DNA of 64,000 nucleotides from Elusimicrobia bacterium UBA5214. Lineage in GTDB: Bacteria > Elusimicrobiota > UBA5214. This document shows, one piece after another, positions 31,863 through 41,137 of this stretch (position 1 is its first letter; every line of letters starts with the position of its first letter). The position numbers were made by a program, and so were the translations under genes. The stretch spans positions 328,228 through 392,227 of the forward strand of contig DHVG01000001.1 in NCBI GenBank assembly GCA_002412545.1, given 5' to 3'. The notes under the pieces were generated by a model. That model had not been told where the DNA came from, did no database searches, and saw only the letters and a list, made by a program, of their open reading frames with translations.

Positions 31863-32469
31863 AGATTTGTTTAATTAAGTTTAATATCCGTGGTCGATTA
31901 AAAAGTTTAGCGAATCTGATTAGTTTTTTTTTTCTGATATTTTCTAAATTTAGTCTTTCATAACCTAACTGGCGTTTTTTTAGGTCAACAAAGTAAAGAT
32001 AATCAGCTAATGCTTTTTCCGCTTCGGCAATCAGAACTGTTTCATTTAAATGTTTTATCGGTTTGTATCCGGTATAGACAGATTTTTTAATTCTGCAATA
32101 CGCGAAATTGATACCGTTTATTTTAAATTCCCGGGTTGCCTTAGTCGTAGCAGAGGTAACCGTATAAATTGTTTCGGGGATAATGCCGTAAAAAGATAAA
32201 GCAGTATCTAAAGAAATATAAGAAGGCTCATAAACTCTATTTGCAATCAGATACTGATTAGGTAAATTGTCAGATAGACAATAGAGACTTCCTTTTTGAG
32301 ATTTTTTCAACCTTATGAGTAAACCCTTTTTGCTGTTGCGAAAAAGAAAGAAGTTGACCGCAATTGGCGAAACTTTAAAAAGTCTTACCAGATCGTAAGG
32401 AGTAAAGATTAATAACTTCTTTTCTTTAATTTTTTTTTGGACGAAATCCCAATTCAGTATTTTTGCCAT
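31828..32469 (-). CDS. abiEi: AbiEi-type antitoxin/regulator
   Basis: 213 residues. An N-terminal winged-helix-like part (FTPYDLVRLFKVSPIAVNFFLFRNSKKGLLIRLKKSQKGSLYCL) is followed by the AbiEi family core EPSYISLDTALSFYGIIPETIYTVTSATTKATREFKINGINFAYCRIK and AEAEKALADYLYFVDL. It is the usual upstream partner of AbiEii, neutralising the toxin and repressing transcription. The start at 32469 is in the short spacer before the broken sugar transferase fragment. It is the only clearly phage-defence-related gene pair in the window. Confidence 0.85.
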   Translation of the reverse strand: MAKILNWDFVQKKIKEKKLLIFTPYDLVRLFKVSPIAVNFFLFRNSKKGLLIRLKKSQKGSLYCLSDNLPNQYLIANRVYEPSYISLDTALSFYGIIPETIYTVTSATTKATREFKINGINFAYCRIKKSVYTGYKPIKHLNETVLIAEAEKALADYLYFVDLKKRQLGYERLNLENIRKKKLIRFAKLFNRPRILNLIKQIYAEFGKPSRIY

Positions 32470-32507
32470 ATTGCTAATTTATTGAACTGGACAAAAACAT
32501 ACATTAT

Positions 32508-32648
32508 TTAAATTAAGTTGTCAATTACTTCCCAATAAAATATTGGACCACGATCATCTTTTTTTATCAAAAAAGTAACTATCAACAAAAATGGGAAAAG
32601 AACAATTAGTCCAAATAACGAAAATATAATATCAAACAAACGCTTCAT
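32508..32648 (-). pseudogene. 5' remnant of a sugar-1-phosphate transferase
   Basis: ATG at 32648 in an ATGA overlap with the preceding methyltransferase gene. It encodes MKRLFDIIFSLFGLIVLFPF, then LLIVTFLIKKDDRGPIFYWEVIDNLI and a stop. The first ~39 residues are the start of a PglC/WcaJ-type transferase. After FY (usually followed by R/K-Q and a glycine loop) it ends. The rest of the gene is missing and AbiE starts 38 bases later. It is not a copy of the intact transferase at 30515: the DNA differs at many places. Confidence 0.85.
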
Positions 32649-33439
32649 TTTCTTGCCATTGTATATATAATCTTAAAATTTTTGTTTACTTTATCAAATT
32701 CTATAGGGATAGGTTCTTCGAAAGATGTCATCCCGTCATGAACTTCATTCGCTAAAGAGGTCAGTTTACCTATAAATATTCTCTTCAGATATGCACGTGT
32801 GTTTAAACTTCCCGGTATAAGATTAAGTTTAACCGCGGTCCGTTTTAGAAATGAAATAAATATGTCTCTTAATCCAGTAGTATTTGTAGGAAATGCACCA
32901 AAAAAGTGGATATTCTTAAAATCATCTTTCAAAAGTTCGTAGAGTTCCGGAATTGAGAAGTATTTGCATGAATATATTGAAGGATGGAAATCTTCCCAAT
33001 CCTTGTTAACTGTACAAATAATTAGTATGCCATTTTCTCTCAAAACTCTTTTTGCTTCAGAAACAAATTTCTGGGGTTCTTTAAAATAATATATTGCTTC
33101 ATAAAGCAATACCAAATCAAAACTTTTATCTGTAAAAGGGAGAATGTGCGCGTCGATTAATTTTATTTCTATGTTTTCTCTTTTTTCATAATATTTTTTC
33201 GCTATGGATACATTTTTTTCCTCAATATCTCCACCAACCACTCTGTTTGCAATCTTAGCTAGATAACCCAAGCCCAGTCCTGCACCACAGGCAACTTCCA
33301 GAACATCTTTGTCTTTTGCAAACTGTCTTGCAAAATGGTATCGGTGATAAAGTCGCGCTATCTGTTCTGCTGTTGCACCTAGTCCTGGTTTTTCAGTTAT
33401 TTCAGAATAATCAGTGTTGTTACTTTTTTTTCTATTCAT
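32645..33439 (-). CDS. Class I SAM-dependent methyltransferase
   Basis: 264 residues. DVLEVACGAGLGLGYLAKIANRVVGGDIEEKNVSIAKKYYEKRENIEIKLIDAHILPFTDKSFDLVLLYEAIYYFKEPQKFVSEAKRVL is a complete SAM-binding core. The long C-terminal half is unassigned. It is a typical sugar or lipid-carrier methyltransferase of glycan clusters. Overlap by four bases with the transferase remnant downstream, and by eight with the GT2 gene upstream, shows it belongs to this operon. Confidence 0.8.
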   Translation of the reverse strand: MNRKKSNNTDYSEITEKPGLGATAEQIARLYHRYHFARQFAKDKDVLEVACGAGLGLGYLAKIANRVVGGDIEEKNVSIAKKYYEKRENIEIKLIDAHILPFTDKSFDLVLLYEAIYYFKEPQKFVSEAKRVLRENGILIICTVNKDWEDFHPSIYSCKYFSIPELYELLKDDFKNIHFFGAFPTNTTGLRDIFISFLKRTAVKLNLIPGSLNTRAYLKRIFIGKLTSLANEVHDGMTSFEEPIPIEFDKVNKNFKIIYTMARK

Positions 33440-34496
33440 ATATTGTTTTTAAAATTACTTTAGAATTTTCCCAGAATTGTCTCGAGAATAGTATCTTCAA
33501 TAATCCCCACAAAGAACCCATGCCATAGGTTATATGAAGCAAAGCAAATACCAAAGGCATAAAAAACAAATATCTAAAATCCCTTTCCCTGTGGGTAATC
33601 TTGATGGAAAAAAAAAGGTCACATACGAGATAAGAACCGATTATCAGTGAAAGAACTATTAAAGCCCATAAACTTGACACACTCAATAAACCAAAAACTA
33701 TTAGAGTTAAAACAAATAACAGAGGAACCAGATGTCTTAAAGAAACTGAAACTATGTTGGTATATTTAAACGGCAGAATTGCCCATAAGCCGTTCATAAA
33801 ATTGTGAATAATAAATGATTTTAAATCCGAACGAGCATAATAATAGGTTACAATATCCGGTACAAGTAATATCTTTAAACCTGCCTTTTTAAGTCTTGAG
33901 TTAAAATCCATATCCTGACTTCTTACTAATTTTTCATTAAAAAGTCCTATCTTTTCAAAAATTTCTCTTTTGTAACATCCACCAAAAACAGTGTCAACCC
34001 ATTTTGACTGTTGGGTACCAATTCTGAAAATAGAATTACCTACACCAAATTTGTGAGAAATAGCAAAAGCAATTGCCTTTCCTATTAAAGTGTTCTCTCT
34101 TGGAATTGTTATCATTATCCCACCAACATTATCAGCACCGTATTCTTTTAAATATCTAACACACTTTGATATATAATCTTTTTCATATAGATTGTGTGCG
34201 CTCATCCAAAAAATTAAATCTCCCTTAGCTTGTTTGATCCCAATATTTAAAGCACACGAGGTAATCCTTTTCAGGTTGTCCCAAAGTCTTATATAGGAAT
34301 GTTTTTCTTCATACTTTTCCATCATTTTTCTTGTTCCGTCTTCACTCATCCCATCTACAACTAATACTTCCAGTCTATCTTTCGGATAATCCTGTGCAAG
34401 AACAGAATCAAGACAATTGCTAATAAATTTTTCTTCATTACGACAAGGGATAATTATAGAAACTAACGGCTGATTACTTTGTAAATAATTGTTCAT
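33432..34496 (-). CDS. GT2-family glycosyltransferase
   Basis: 354 residues. VSIIIPCRNEEKFISNCLDSVLAQDYPKDRLEVLVVDGMSEDGTRKM is the GT2 donor site, followed by SCALNIGIKQAKGDLIFWMSAHNLYEKDYI (acidic metal motif region) and EIFEKIGLFNEKLVRSQDMDFNSRLKKAG. Two or three membrane helices at the end resemble ExoA-type transferases. It adds a sugar to the lipid-linked chain on the cytosolic face. Donor unknown. Confidence 0.87.
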   Translation of the reverse strand: MNNYLQSNQPLVSIIIPCRNEEKFISNCLDSVLAQDYPKDRLEVLVVDGMSEDGTRKMMEKYEEKHSYIRLWDNLKRITSCALNIGIKQAKGDLIFWMSAHNLYEKDYISKCVRYLKEYGADNVGGIMITIPRENTLIGKAIAFAISHKFGVGNSIFRIGTQQSKWVDTVFGGCYKREIFEKIGLFNEKLVRSQDMDFNSRLKKAGLKILLVPDIVTYYYARSDLKSFIIHNFMNGLWAILPFKYTNIVSVSLRHLVPLLFVLTLIVFGLLSVSSLWALIVLSLIIGSYLVCDLFFSIKITHRERDFRYLFFMPLVFALLHITYGMGSLWGLLKILFSRQFWENSKVILKTIYE

Positions 34497-34500
34497 AAAC

Positions 34501-35817
34501 TCAAAGTTTTTTGATATCTGAAATCTGATTCAGTATTTCTGTAAATTTCTTTGCTAATTCACGGTAATTATATTTGTTTATCTCTTTTAAGTTACCTCTA
34601 TATAATACCTTTCCAGTATGTTTATATTCCGTATAGAAATTTAAAAGTGCGTTTTCAATTTTTTCAATGGTTGATGCACAAACACTAGCGCCAGTTTCAG
34701 TAATAAGATTTTCTATACCATTTAAAAAACCACCTGTAACTAATATTGGACGTTGTGCAGAAAGATATTCAAAAAATTTGACAGTATACACACCCTTTAT
34801 TCCTGGGTCTTCCCAATTTAAAAGAAGTAAAACATGCGATTCCCTTTGTCTTTGTATAGATTCATATCTTGATATTAAACCATATTGTTTAACAACAGTC
34901 CCAAGATTGTATTCAATAATTTTGTTGTCTAACCAATGTATACGAGGGCCATAGAATCTAACTTCAATTCTGTTGGGTTCAATTATTTTTTCTAAAATTA
35001 ACTTTTTTATAACTGCCAATAATTTTTCAGGATCCTGTTTACCAATATACACCGGACCAGTGTAAGTTATTGTAAATTTATCTTTTAAAATTACTGGGAA
35101 ATTGCTTGGTCTATTTTCTGGATCAAAACCATTTGTAATAGTAATGGCTGGCTTTTTAAGAAAATACTGTTGCTGCTTTGCCAATGGAGGAGTGGCAACT
35201 ACAATGGTATCTGAAATACTAAGTGTTTTTCGCTCTAATTTTTTCTCAAAGTATTTTCTTACATAATTATAAGAATAATTATGATTTTGCGTCCACAAAT
35301 CTCTGAAATCTGCCAGCCACGGTAAAGAAAATTTCTTTTTCAATTCGGCAGCTACTATATGACTGGTTGGAAATGGTGAACTACTTAAAATAGCATCAAA
35401 ATGTTCTTTTTCTATGACTGTATACGCTGATTTCAGAGCTGGTTTTTCCCATGTCTTTTCAGTATCCGGGTAAGCAAAAAAGGTCTGGTACCAATTCATT
35501 AAAATATCAATAAAAGATTTCTTTGAAGTTACTCTAACATTTTCTTTTATCTGTTCGGTTATACTTTCATTCATTTTGAAACCAATTAATTGAAATATTT
35601 TTCTCCAAAACCAAAATATATCTCCTTTATACGGTGCTTCAACGATTTTAGTTCTTTCTAAGAATCTCTTTGGAAATCCCAAACGGTTTTCTGCATCACT
35701 ACCGAGCGGAGGAGTAACTATTGTTGCTTCCCAGCCAAATTCTGGTAAATAGGTAGCAATTCCCGGTATTCGTGGAGAAGCATGATATAGATTTGCGACT
35801 ACTAATAGTTTTTTCAT
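34501..35817 (-). CDS. GT4-like glycosyltransferase
   Basis: About 438 residues. MKKLLVVANLYHASPRIPGIATYLPEFGWEATIVTPP and LPWLADFRDLW (~165) are signs of GT-B enzymes, and the end has VKFFEYLSAQRPILVTGGFLNGIENLI (nucleotide-sugar site). The ATG at 35817 coincides with the methyltransferase stop. An alternative at 35859 lies inside the methyltransferase gene and adds poor sequence. Sugar and linkage unknown. Confidence 0.83.
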   Translation of the reverse strand: MKKLLVVANLYHASPRIPGIATYLPEFGWEATIVTPPLGSDAENRLGFPKRFLERTKIVEAPYKGDIFWFWRKIFQLIGFKMNESITEQIKENVRVTSKKSFIDILMNWYQTFFAYPDTEKTWEKPALKSAYTVIEKEHFDAILSSSPFPTSHIVAAELKKKFSLPWLADFRDLWTQNHNYSYNYVRKYFEKKLERKTLSISDTIVVATPPLAKQQQYFLKKPAITITNGFDPENRPSNFPVILKDKFTITYTGPVYIGKQDPEKLLAVIKKLILEKIIEPNRIEVRFYGPRIHWLDNKIIEYNLGTVVKQYGLISRYESIQRQRESHVLLLLNWEDPGIKGVYTVKFFEYLSAQRPILVTGGFLNGIENLITETGASVCASTIEKIENALLNFYTEYKHTGKVLYRGNLKEINKYNYRELAKKFTEILNQISDIKKL

Positions 35818-36491
35818 TAATTTAGTGCTGATTCTATTATGTAACCGTGTTTTGCCCAACTACCAGCCCAGATATCCAGAGGAATTTTTGTAATTTTTAT
35901 ATTATCTTCTGAAATAAAACCTTTAAGTTGAATTTTCCAGTTATGTATCCAGTGGGTATCATAGGAAGAAGTGGGGGACTCACTGTGCCATTCGTTAAGA
36001 ATCAGTGCTCTCCGTGCCACACGACAGATTTCTCTAACGACAGATTTAATCCTATCTGGTCCAAAATAAATAAGAACAGCATCAGTAAAAATAATATCTA
36101 TACTTCTGTTGGGATATCGTTTTAGATCATCTGCTTTTCCCTGAAACAAAAAGACATTCCTCAGTTTTTGTGATTTAAACCACTGTTGTCCTTTTCTGAT
36201 CGCCTGACCGCTTATATCTATGCCATATATTTCTGCATCCGGGAACCTTTTAGCTAAAAGATAAAGATTAGGACCTGATGCACAACCAATTTCCAGGACC
36301 GTTTTAAAAGGTGCATATTGAGATATTTTTTCAATCAAAAATTGTCTGTGTGGATGATTGATTGAAGATGGTGAAATATAAGATGCTGACCAATCAATAA
36401 ATATATGGCGAAACCGCCAGAAGAATTCTTCAATAACTGTCCCAAAATACTTATCAAGAACTTTTTTGATAAAGCGTAAGTACTTTTTCAT
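35817..36491 (-). CDS. Class I SAM-dependent methyltransferase
   Basis: About 224 residues from ATG 36491. FKTVLEIGCASGPNLYLLAKRFPDAEIYGIDISGQAIRKGQQWFKSQKLRNVFLFQGKADDLKRYPNRSIDIIFTDAVLIYFGPDRIKSVVREICRVARRALILNEWHSES is a full methyltransferase fold. I moved the start from 36566 because the added 25 residues would lie inside the glycosyltransferase gene and are only lysine-rich. The substrate is probably a sugar or glycan end. Confidence 0.78.
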   Translation of the reverse strand: MKKYLRFIKKVLDKYFGTVIEEFFWRFRHIFIDWSASYISPSSINHPHRQFLIEKISQYAPFKTVLEIGCASGPNLYLLAKRFPDAEIYGIDISGQAIRKGQQWFKSQKLRNVFLFQGKADDLKRYPNRSIDIIFTDAVLIYFGPDRIKSVVREICRVARRALILNEWHSESPTSSYDTHWIHNWKIQLKGFISEDNIKITKIPLDIWAGSWAKHGYIIESALN

Positions 36492-37560
36492 ATAATTTTC
36501 CCATCTTTTCCATTTCTTTATAATAATTATTTCTTTCTTCAATTGTTTTCCTTGGATTTTCTCCAATTTTTTTTCTTATTTCTTCGTTTCTAAGTAAGTA
36601 GACAATTTTTTCAGCCAGTATTTCTGGATTCCTTATCGGAGCCAAAAAACCATTTTTTCCGTTTTCAACCCATATTCTATTCTCCCCCGAATCAGTAATG
36701 ATTACCGGTAGACCGCAAGCCATTGCCTCGGCAGTGCTTGCAGAAATACCTGCATCTGATAGAGATGTTGAAACATAAATATCAGCAGTTCGTAAGTACT
36801 TAGGTAATTCTTCATTTGGAATGAACCCAACAAACCTTGTGACATTCATAATACTCAACGACTCTGCTAACTTCTTCAAGAATTGTTCTTGAGTTCCTTT
36901 CCCGGCAATCAAAAACTTAACTTCTGGAATTTCTCGGAGAACAAGCGGAATAGCTCTGACTAAAGTTTCTACATCATATATAGATTCAAGATTCCTTAAG
37001 CTGATTACTGTAAACGAGTTACCGAGCCCCAATTCAGCAACTAATCCTCTATCTTTTTCACCGGGTTTGAACCTATCTGGTTCTACACCAAAATAAATAA
37101 TCCTTATTTTCTCCTTATTTATTCCCCAATTTAACACAGTGTTTACCATATGTTCTGCATCACAAGTAATTAAATCCGCTTTTGTCAAAACATATTTAAC
37201 TAATGGTCTTTTAATAAAAGATTTTCGTGTCAGTAACACATCAGAACCCCATGCAGTCACAACATAAGGATGAAAGCCGCTTAATGCACCGACCAGTCCG
37301 TAAGTTCCCGCATAATGAGCATGCAAAATGTCTGGTCTAATCTTTTTTATCAATTTCCTAACTTGAAAAATAGTATTTAATACAAGAAATATTTTTATAG
37401 AAAATTGTTTTATTTCGTAAAAATTTACATTGTTGATATTTTGTCCTATGGTTAGAGGAACGATTGATATCCAGTGAATTTCATGTCCTTTATCAGCGAA
37501 GTATTTAATCCAACGATAACTGTGGATAGAATCAGCACCTGCTAAAAAACAAATTCTCAT
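36454..37560 (-). CDS. GT4-family glycosyltransferase
   Basis: 368 residues. MRICFLAGADSIHSYRWIKYFADKGHEIHWISI, then RPDILHAHYAGTYGLVGALSGFHPYVVTAWGSDV, then VISLRNLESIYDVETLVRAIPLVLREIPEVKFLIAGKG. The end is SLSDAGISASTAEAMACGLPVIITDSGENRIWVENGKNGFL, the ExxxE-like donor phosphate site of GT4. It overlaps the Wzx gene upstream by four bases. Sugar specificity cannot be assigned. Confidence 0.88.
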   Translation of the reverse strand: MRICFLAGADSIHSYRWIKYFADKGHEIHWISIVPLTIGQNINNVNFYEIKQFSIKIFLVLNTIFQVRKLIKKIRPDILHAHYAGTYGLVGALSGFHPYVVTAWGSDVLLTRKSFIKRPLVKYVLTKADLITCDAEHMVNTVLNWGINKEKIRIIYFGVEPDRFKPGEKDRGLVAELGLGNSFTVISLRNLESIYDVETLVRAIPLVLREIPEVKFLIAGKGTQEQFLKKLAESLSIMNVTRFVGFIPNEELPKYLRTADIYVSTSLSDAGISASTAEAMACGLPVIITDSGENRIWVENGKNGFLAPIRNPEILAEKIVYLLRNEEIRKKIGENPRKTIEERNNYYKEMEKMGKLYEKVLTLYQKSS

Positions 37561-39011
37561 AGATTTCTCTTTAAATGGAGCAAAACCGGATTCTTATTTA
37601 AAAAATTTACTGAACCGTATATTATAATTGCTAAACCAACAATGAATATTAGTATGGGAAAATCCTTCAGATAAACATAGTTGACGATAACTAACAAAAA
37701 GATTGACATGATTAAAGTAGCCAGAACCATTTTGATAGTAGTCTGCCAAGGAAACATATAAGGAAGATATTTCTTACTAACGACAATTGTCCAAAGTGCC
37801 AAAACGCAGTTTGACAGGAATGTGGTGATAGCGGATCCAAGGATGCCAATTATTGGAATCAGTATAGCATTAAAAATTATATTAACAAGAAGGGCTATAA
37901 CTGAAATCTTGAGAGTCAAAATAGTTTTGTTTACAAGCAGAAGAGGATAAATGTTCAATTGATATAGCCCGAAAATTGCAATGCCTAAACTAAGCCAAAA
38001 AACGACTTGCCAACCTGAAAAATATTCGGCAGTTGAAAGGATTCTAATTATTGGTGTGCTAAGAATAGTTAGAATAGCAATAAAAGGGAAAGCAAAAAAT
38101 AAATAATATTCATTTGCCTTACGGAGCATTTCTGATGCACCACTTTTGTCTTGGTTGTTCCAGAGGGAAGCAAGATAAGGATATAATGTATACCCCACAA
38201 TGCTATAGAAAAGTCCTATAACTGCAGCCAAAGAATATGCTACAGCATAGATACTTACTTGCTTAAGATTTAATATATGTAAGATGAAATAGCGGTCAAC
38301 GAAATTGTTCGCCCAAATCAAAAGGCTGTAAGGTACTAGTGGAACAGAAAAGAATATCATTTCTTTCCACCGGATATTTGGAATAATAACAAAACTAACC
38401 TTTTTTAAAACATGTCTGAAGTATATAAAGGCGGTTAAAACCAATTGAATACCAATGATGAATACAAGTGTATAAAATAAATTCAATTGAAACAGAAGAA
38501 TTCCTAAAGCCAAAATAGCGACACGTCCCGCATTCTTAAAGAAATAGTAAATTGAAATATACTTAATTTTTTTGCCCGCGCGGAGGAAACTGACCAATAG
38601 TTCAAACAATGCTTCTACACCTAAAAAAAAAGTGAATAAATAGACAAAATTAGAAAAACGAATATCACCAAATATTATTTTGCTTACTGAGGAAGTAAAA
38701 ATAACGGTTAAAACAAAAAAAAGAAGAAGATTCAAAGAAATAATACTAATCATTATATGAAAAATAGTACTTACTTCTTGCGTATCCTTCTCTCCCGCTA
38801 AGAAACGTACCACTGCCGTGGGAAATCCTACCAAGATGATAGGACAAACCAGGCCAGCAGTAACAATAATTTGTGTCCAGATGGCATAAAATTCTTGTGG
38901 TAGTGTCTTCGTCAAAATAGGAATTGCAAAAAAACTAACCAATCTCTCAGCTAATACTGTGATCCCAAAGAAAACAGTATCTTTTTTTAAAGAGTAAATT
39001 TGGGAATTCAT
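37557..39011 (-). CDS. Wzx-type polysaccharide flippase
   Basis: 484 residues with about 14 membrane helices of the MATE-like polysaccharide exporter family. SLKKDTVFFGITVLAERLVSFFAIPILTKTLPQEFYAIWTQIIVTAGLVCPIILVGFPTAVVRFLAG is the first pair of helices, and YLFFAFPFIAILTILSTPIIRIL and related helices follow. It would flip lipid-linked repeat units. It is one of two flippases in the window (the other at 46088-47362), so two separate glycan units may be built. Upstream of it is a 143-base spacer with no convincing gene. Confidence 0.88.
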   Translation of the reverse strand: MNSQIYSLKKDTVFFGITVLAERLVSFFAIPILTKTLPQEFYAIWTQIIVTAGLVCPIILVGFPTAVVRFLAGEKDTQEVSTIFHIMISIISLNLLLFFVLTVIFTSSVSKIIFGDIRFSNFVYLFTFFLGVEALFELLVSFLRAGKKIKYISIYYFFKNAGRVAILALGILLFQLNLFYTLVFIIGIQLVLTAFIYFRHVLKKVSFVIIPNIRWKEMIFFSVPLVPYSLLIWANNFVDRYFILHILNLKQVSIYAVAYSLAAVIGLFYSIVGYTLYPYLASLWNNQDKSGASEMLRKANEYYLFFAFPFIAILTILSTPIIRILSTAEYFSGWQVVFWLSLGIAIFGLYQLNIYPLLLVNKTILTLKISVIALLVNIIFNAILIPIIGILGSAITTFLSNCVLALWTIVVSKKYLPYMFPWQTTIKMVLATLIMSIFLLVIVNYVYLKDFPILIFIVGLAIIIYGSVNFLNKNPVLLHLKRNL

Positions 39012-39154
39012 AATCTTATTCGTTCAGTAGATTTCTCCATTTTATGGTAATGTGCTAAAATTTCGGTAAAAACCCACAAATAGTTCTTTGAAAGAGAAAT
39101 AAAAAAGACATAAATATCTACTTGGAAAAATAAAGCGGTTTAGCTATTGTTTTT

Positions 39155-40198
39155 TTATCTTTCTCTTATCTGTTCACGAACGGATGAGGAAACACCTGGT
39201 GGAAAAGAGGCACTCCGGTCTATATTTTCCCAATTTTGTTTAAACCATTTGATGGTGTTTTTAAGTCCTTGTTCAAAAGACATTTTTGGTTCATATCTCA
39301 AGAGTTCTTTCGCTTTATCTATAGAAGCCAATAACCTATCTTTGGTATCCCATACCCTTTTACCGACAACCTTTATACCTCTTTTATTGTTTGTTAGGTC
39401 ATTTATCATTTGAGCAAGTTCTCCAATTTTTATTTCCCGAGCCGATGCTAAATTTATTTCTTCACCAACAGCTTTTTCATAATATCCAGCCCTCAGTAAA
39501 CCATCTACTAAATCTTCCACATAGGTAAAATCTCTCGTAGCATTAATATTACCGGTTATTGGTAATGGCAATTTTTTCATTGCCCAATAAATAAAATTAG
39601 GTATAACATTTCTGTATTGACCGGGAACTTCGCCTGGACCATAAGAATTAAAAAAACGGGTTTTTACAACTTTTAGATTATAGTGGTTAGCAAAGAAATT
39701 GCAGTAAAGTTCTCCGACCATTTTAGTTATTTGATAAGGAGTCGTTAAATGCATAGACATAAATTCTTCTCTTAAGGGAAGCGGGGACTCGTTACCGTAG
39801 ATTGAACAACCAGAAGAAGCATATATAAAACGTTCTACTTTTGCCAGATTAGAATATTCAAGCACCTTAAGGGTCCCCAAACCGTTTACTTCAAGGTCAC
39901 GTTCTGGATAGTCTACGGAATTCTGGTTGGCAAAAAACGCGGCAAGGTGAAAAACAATACTCGGGTTCTCGTTAAAAGCCCGCTTTAAACATATATCATC
40001 TGTAACACTTCCCTTTATAAACAAGATATTTTGTTTCGAAGGGATATTCCACTCATAAGAAGATGAAAGGTTATCTAAAATAATAATTAATTTTGTTTTC
40101 AAATCTGTCATTCTTCTACATAAATTTGACCCTATAGCCCCTGCGCCGCCTGTCACGAGAATAATTTTACCTTCATAAAAATCAAGATATTTTGACAT
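39155..40198 (-). CDS. NAD-dependent sugar epimerase/dehydratase
   Basis: 347 residues of the extended SDR family. ILVTGGAGAIGSNLCRRM is the cofactor loop, IYASSGCSIYG and YQITKMVGELYCNFF the serine and YxxxK residues, and RFFNSYGPGEVPGQYRNVIPNFI plus TRDFTYVEDLVDGLLRAG the substrate side. It could be a 4-epimerase or a decarboxylase. The pairing with the similar gene at 40217 (19 bases away) suggests two steps on one sugar. Exact reaction is not readable. Confidence 0.82.
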   Translation of the reverse strand: MSKYLDFYEGKIILVTGGAGAIGSNLCRRMTDLKTKLIIILDNLSSSYEWNIPSKQNILFIKGSVTDDICLKRAFNENPSIVFHLAAFFANQNSVDYPERDLEVNGLGTLKVLEYSNLAKVERFIYASSGCSIYGNESPLPLREEFMSMHLTTPYQITKMVGELYCNFFANHYNLKVVKTRFFNSYGPGEVPGQYRNVIPNFIYWAMKKLPLPITGNINATRDFTYVEDLVDGLLRAGYYEKAVGEEINLASAREIKIGELAQMINDLTNNKRGIKVVGKRVWDTKDRLLASIDKAKELLRYEPKMSFEQGLKNTIKWFKQNWENIDRSASFPPGVSSSVREQIRER

Positions 40199-40216
40199 TT
40201 CGTCCTCCGCTAAATT

Positions 40217-41137
40217 TTATTTATTATAAACTTTTTTCATCCATTCAATATATTTCTTAATTCCTTCTTCAATAGTTGTCTCTGAATTGTGTTTTAAATC
40301 CCGCCTAATTTTAGAAAAGTCCACCCGCTTGATTTTTGTGGTAAACGGTTCTATCTCTTTATATGTCACATTTCTATCGTCTTTGCCAAGGTATTTTAAC
40401 ACTAAGTTGGAAATATATTTAATATCAGTAATCCATTCTTCTTTACTCCCTAAATTATATACCTCACCCGGTATGAAATTATCTACTATATTTGCCAGTG
40501 TTTTACATGTATCTTCAACATAATCAAAAATACGCTTATGCCCTTTATAAACTGTGTATGGCATATTCGTCAATGCCCGATACACAAAAATAGGAATAAC
40601 CCCTCTATAGGGACTATAATATTCATGAGGACCATAACAATTAAGAGGACGAACTCTTACAGTTTCGGTTCTAAACATCTTGGCTGAATTCAATACTTGA
40701 AGTTCGCCCACCCATTTGGAAAGGGCATAATCATTCATCTGTTGAATAGGGACTTTCTCCATAATATCCTCACTCATAATGCCGTCATAGTCGCCATATA
40801 CTTCGCAACTGCTGAAAAAAATCTGGCGGAATTTGTATTTTTCTTGCAACCTTAGAATATTTTTTGTACCTATTGTGTTGGTCGTCCATAAATTATCATA
40901 GTGGTCTTCACCGTTCCACCTGCCATATTCAGCAGCCAAATGATAGACATAATCAAATTTGTGTTTTTCGAATACACCCTCCAGTTGCCAGTGGCTTGAA
41001 ACATCTATTCTGAAATGATTAATGTCCTCTCCGTGTAGAATATCCAATGTCCATACCTCATGTCCCCTCTTTTTAAGTTCTGCAGTTAAATTTGTCCCGA
41101 TAAATCCTTTACCGCCTGTTACTAATATCTTTACCAT
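40217..41137 (-). CDS. NAD-dependent sugar epimerase/dehydratase
   Basis: About 306 residues. VKILVTGGKGFIGTNLTAELKKRGHEVWTLDI, YHLAAEYG, FFSSCEVYG, YALSKWVGELQVL and RVRPLNCYGPHEYYSPYRGVIPIFVYRA give a complete extended SDR. The chosen ATG at 41137 has a perfect AAGGAGG eight bases upstream; the longer start at 41221 lies in the glycosyltransferase gene. The two epimerase-like genes here may be paralogues acting one after the other. Confidence 0.84.
   Translation of the reverse strand: MVKILVTGGKGFIGTNLTAELKKRGHEVWTLDILHGEDINHFRIDVSSHWQLEGVFEKHKFDYVYHLAAEYGRWNGEDHYDNLWTTNTIGTKNILRLQEKYKFRQIFFSSCEVYGDYDGIMSEDIMEKVPIQQMNDYALSKWVGELQVLNSAKMFRTETVRVRPLNCYGPHEYYSPYRGVIPIFVYRALTNMPYTVYKGHKRIFDYVEDTCKTLANIVDNFIPGEVYNLGSKEEWITDIKYISNLVLKYLGKDDRNVTYKEIEPFTTKIKRVDFSKIRRDLKHNSETTIEEGIKKYIEWMKKVYNK

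Noticed and set aside
32508..32648. Recent duplicate of the intact sugar transferase
   Set aside because: Protein starts are alike, but the DNA is too different for a recent copy; it is the remnant of another gene.
39012..39154. Possible fragment of a glycosyltransferase C-terminus (LWVFTEILAHYHKMEKS)
   Set aside because: Only ~40 codons without a start codon or clear family match; too little to call.
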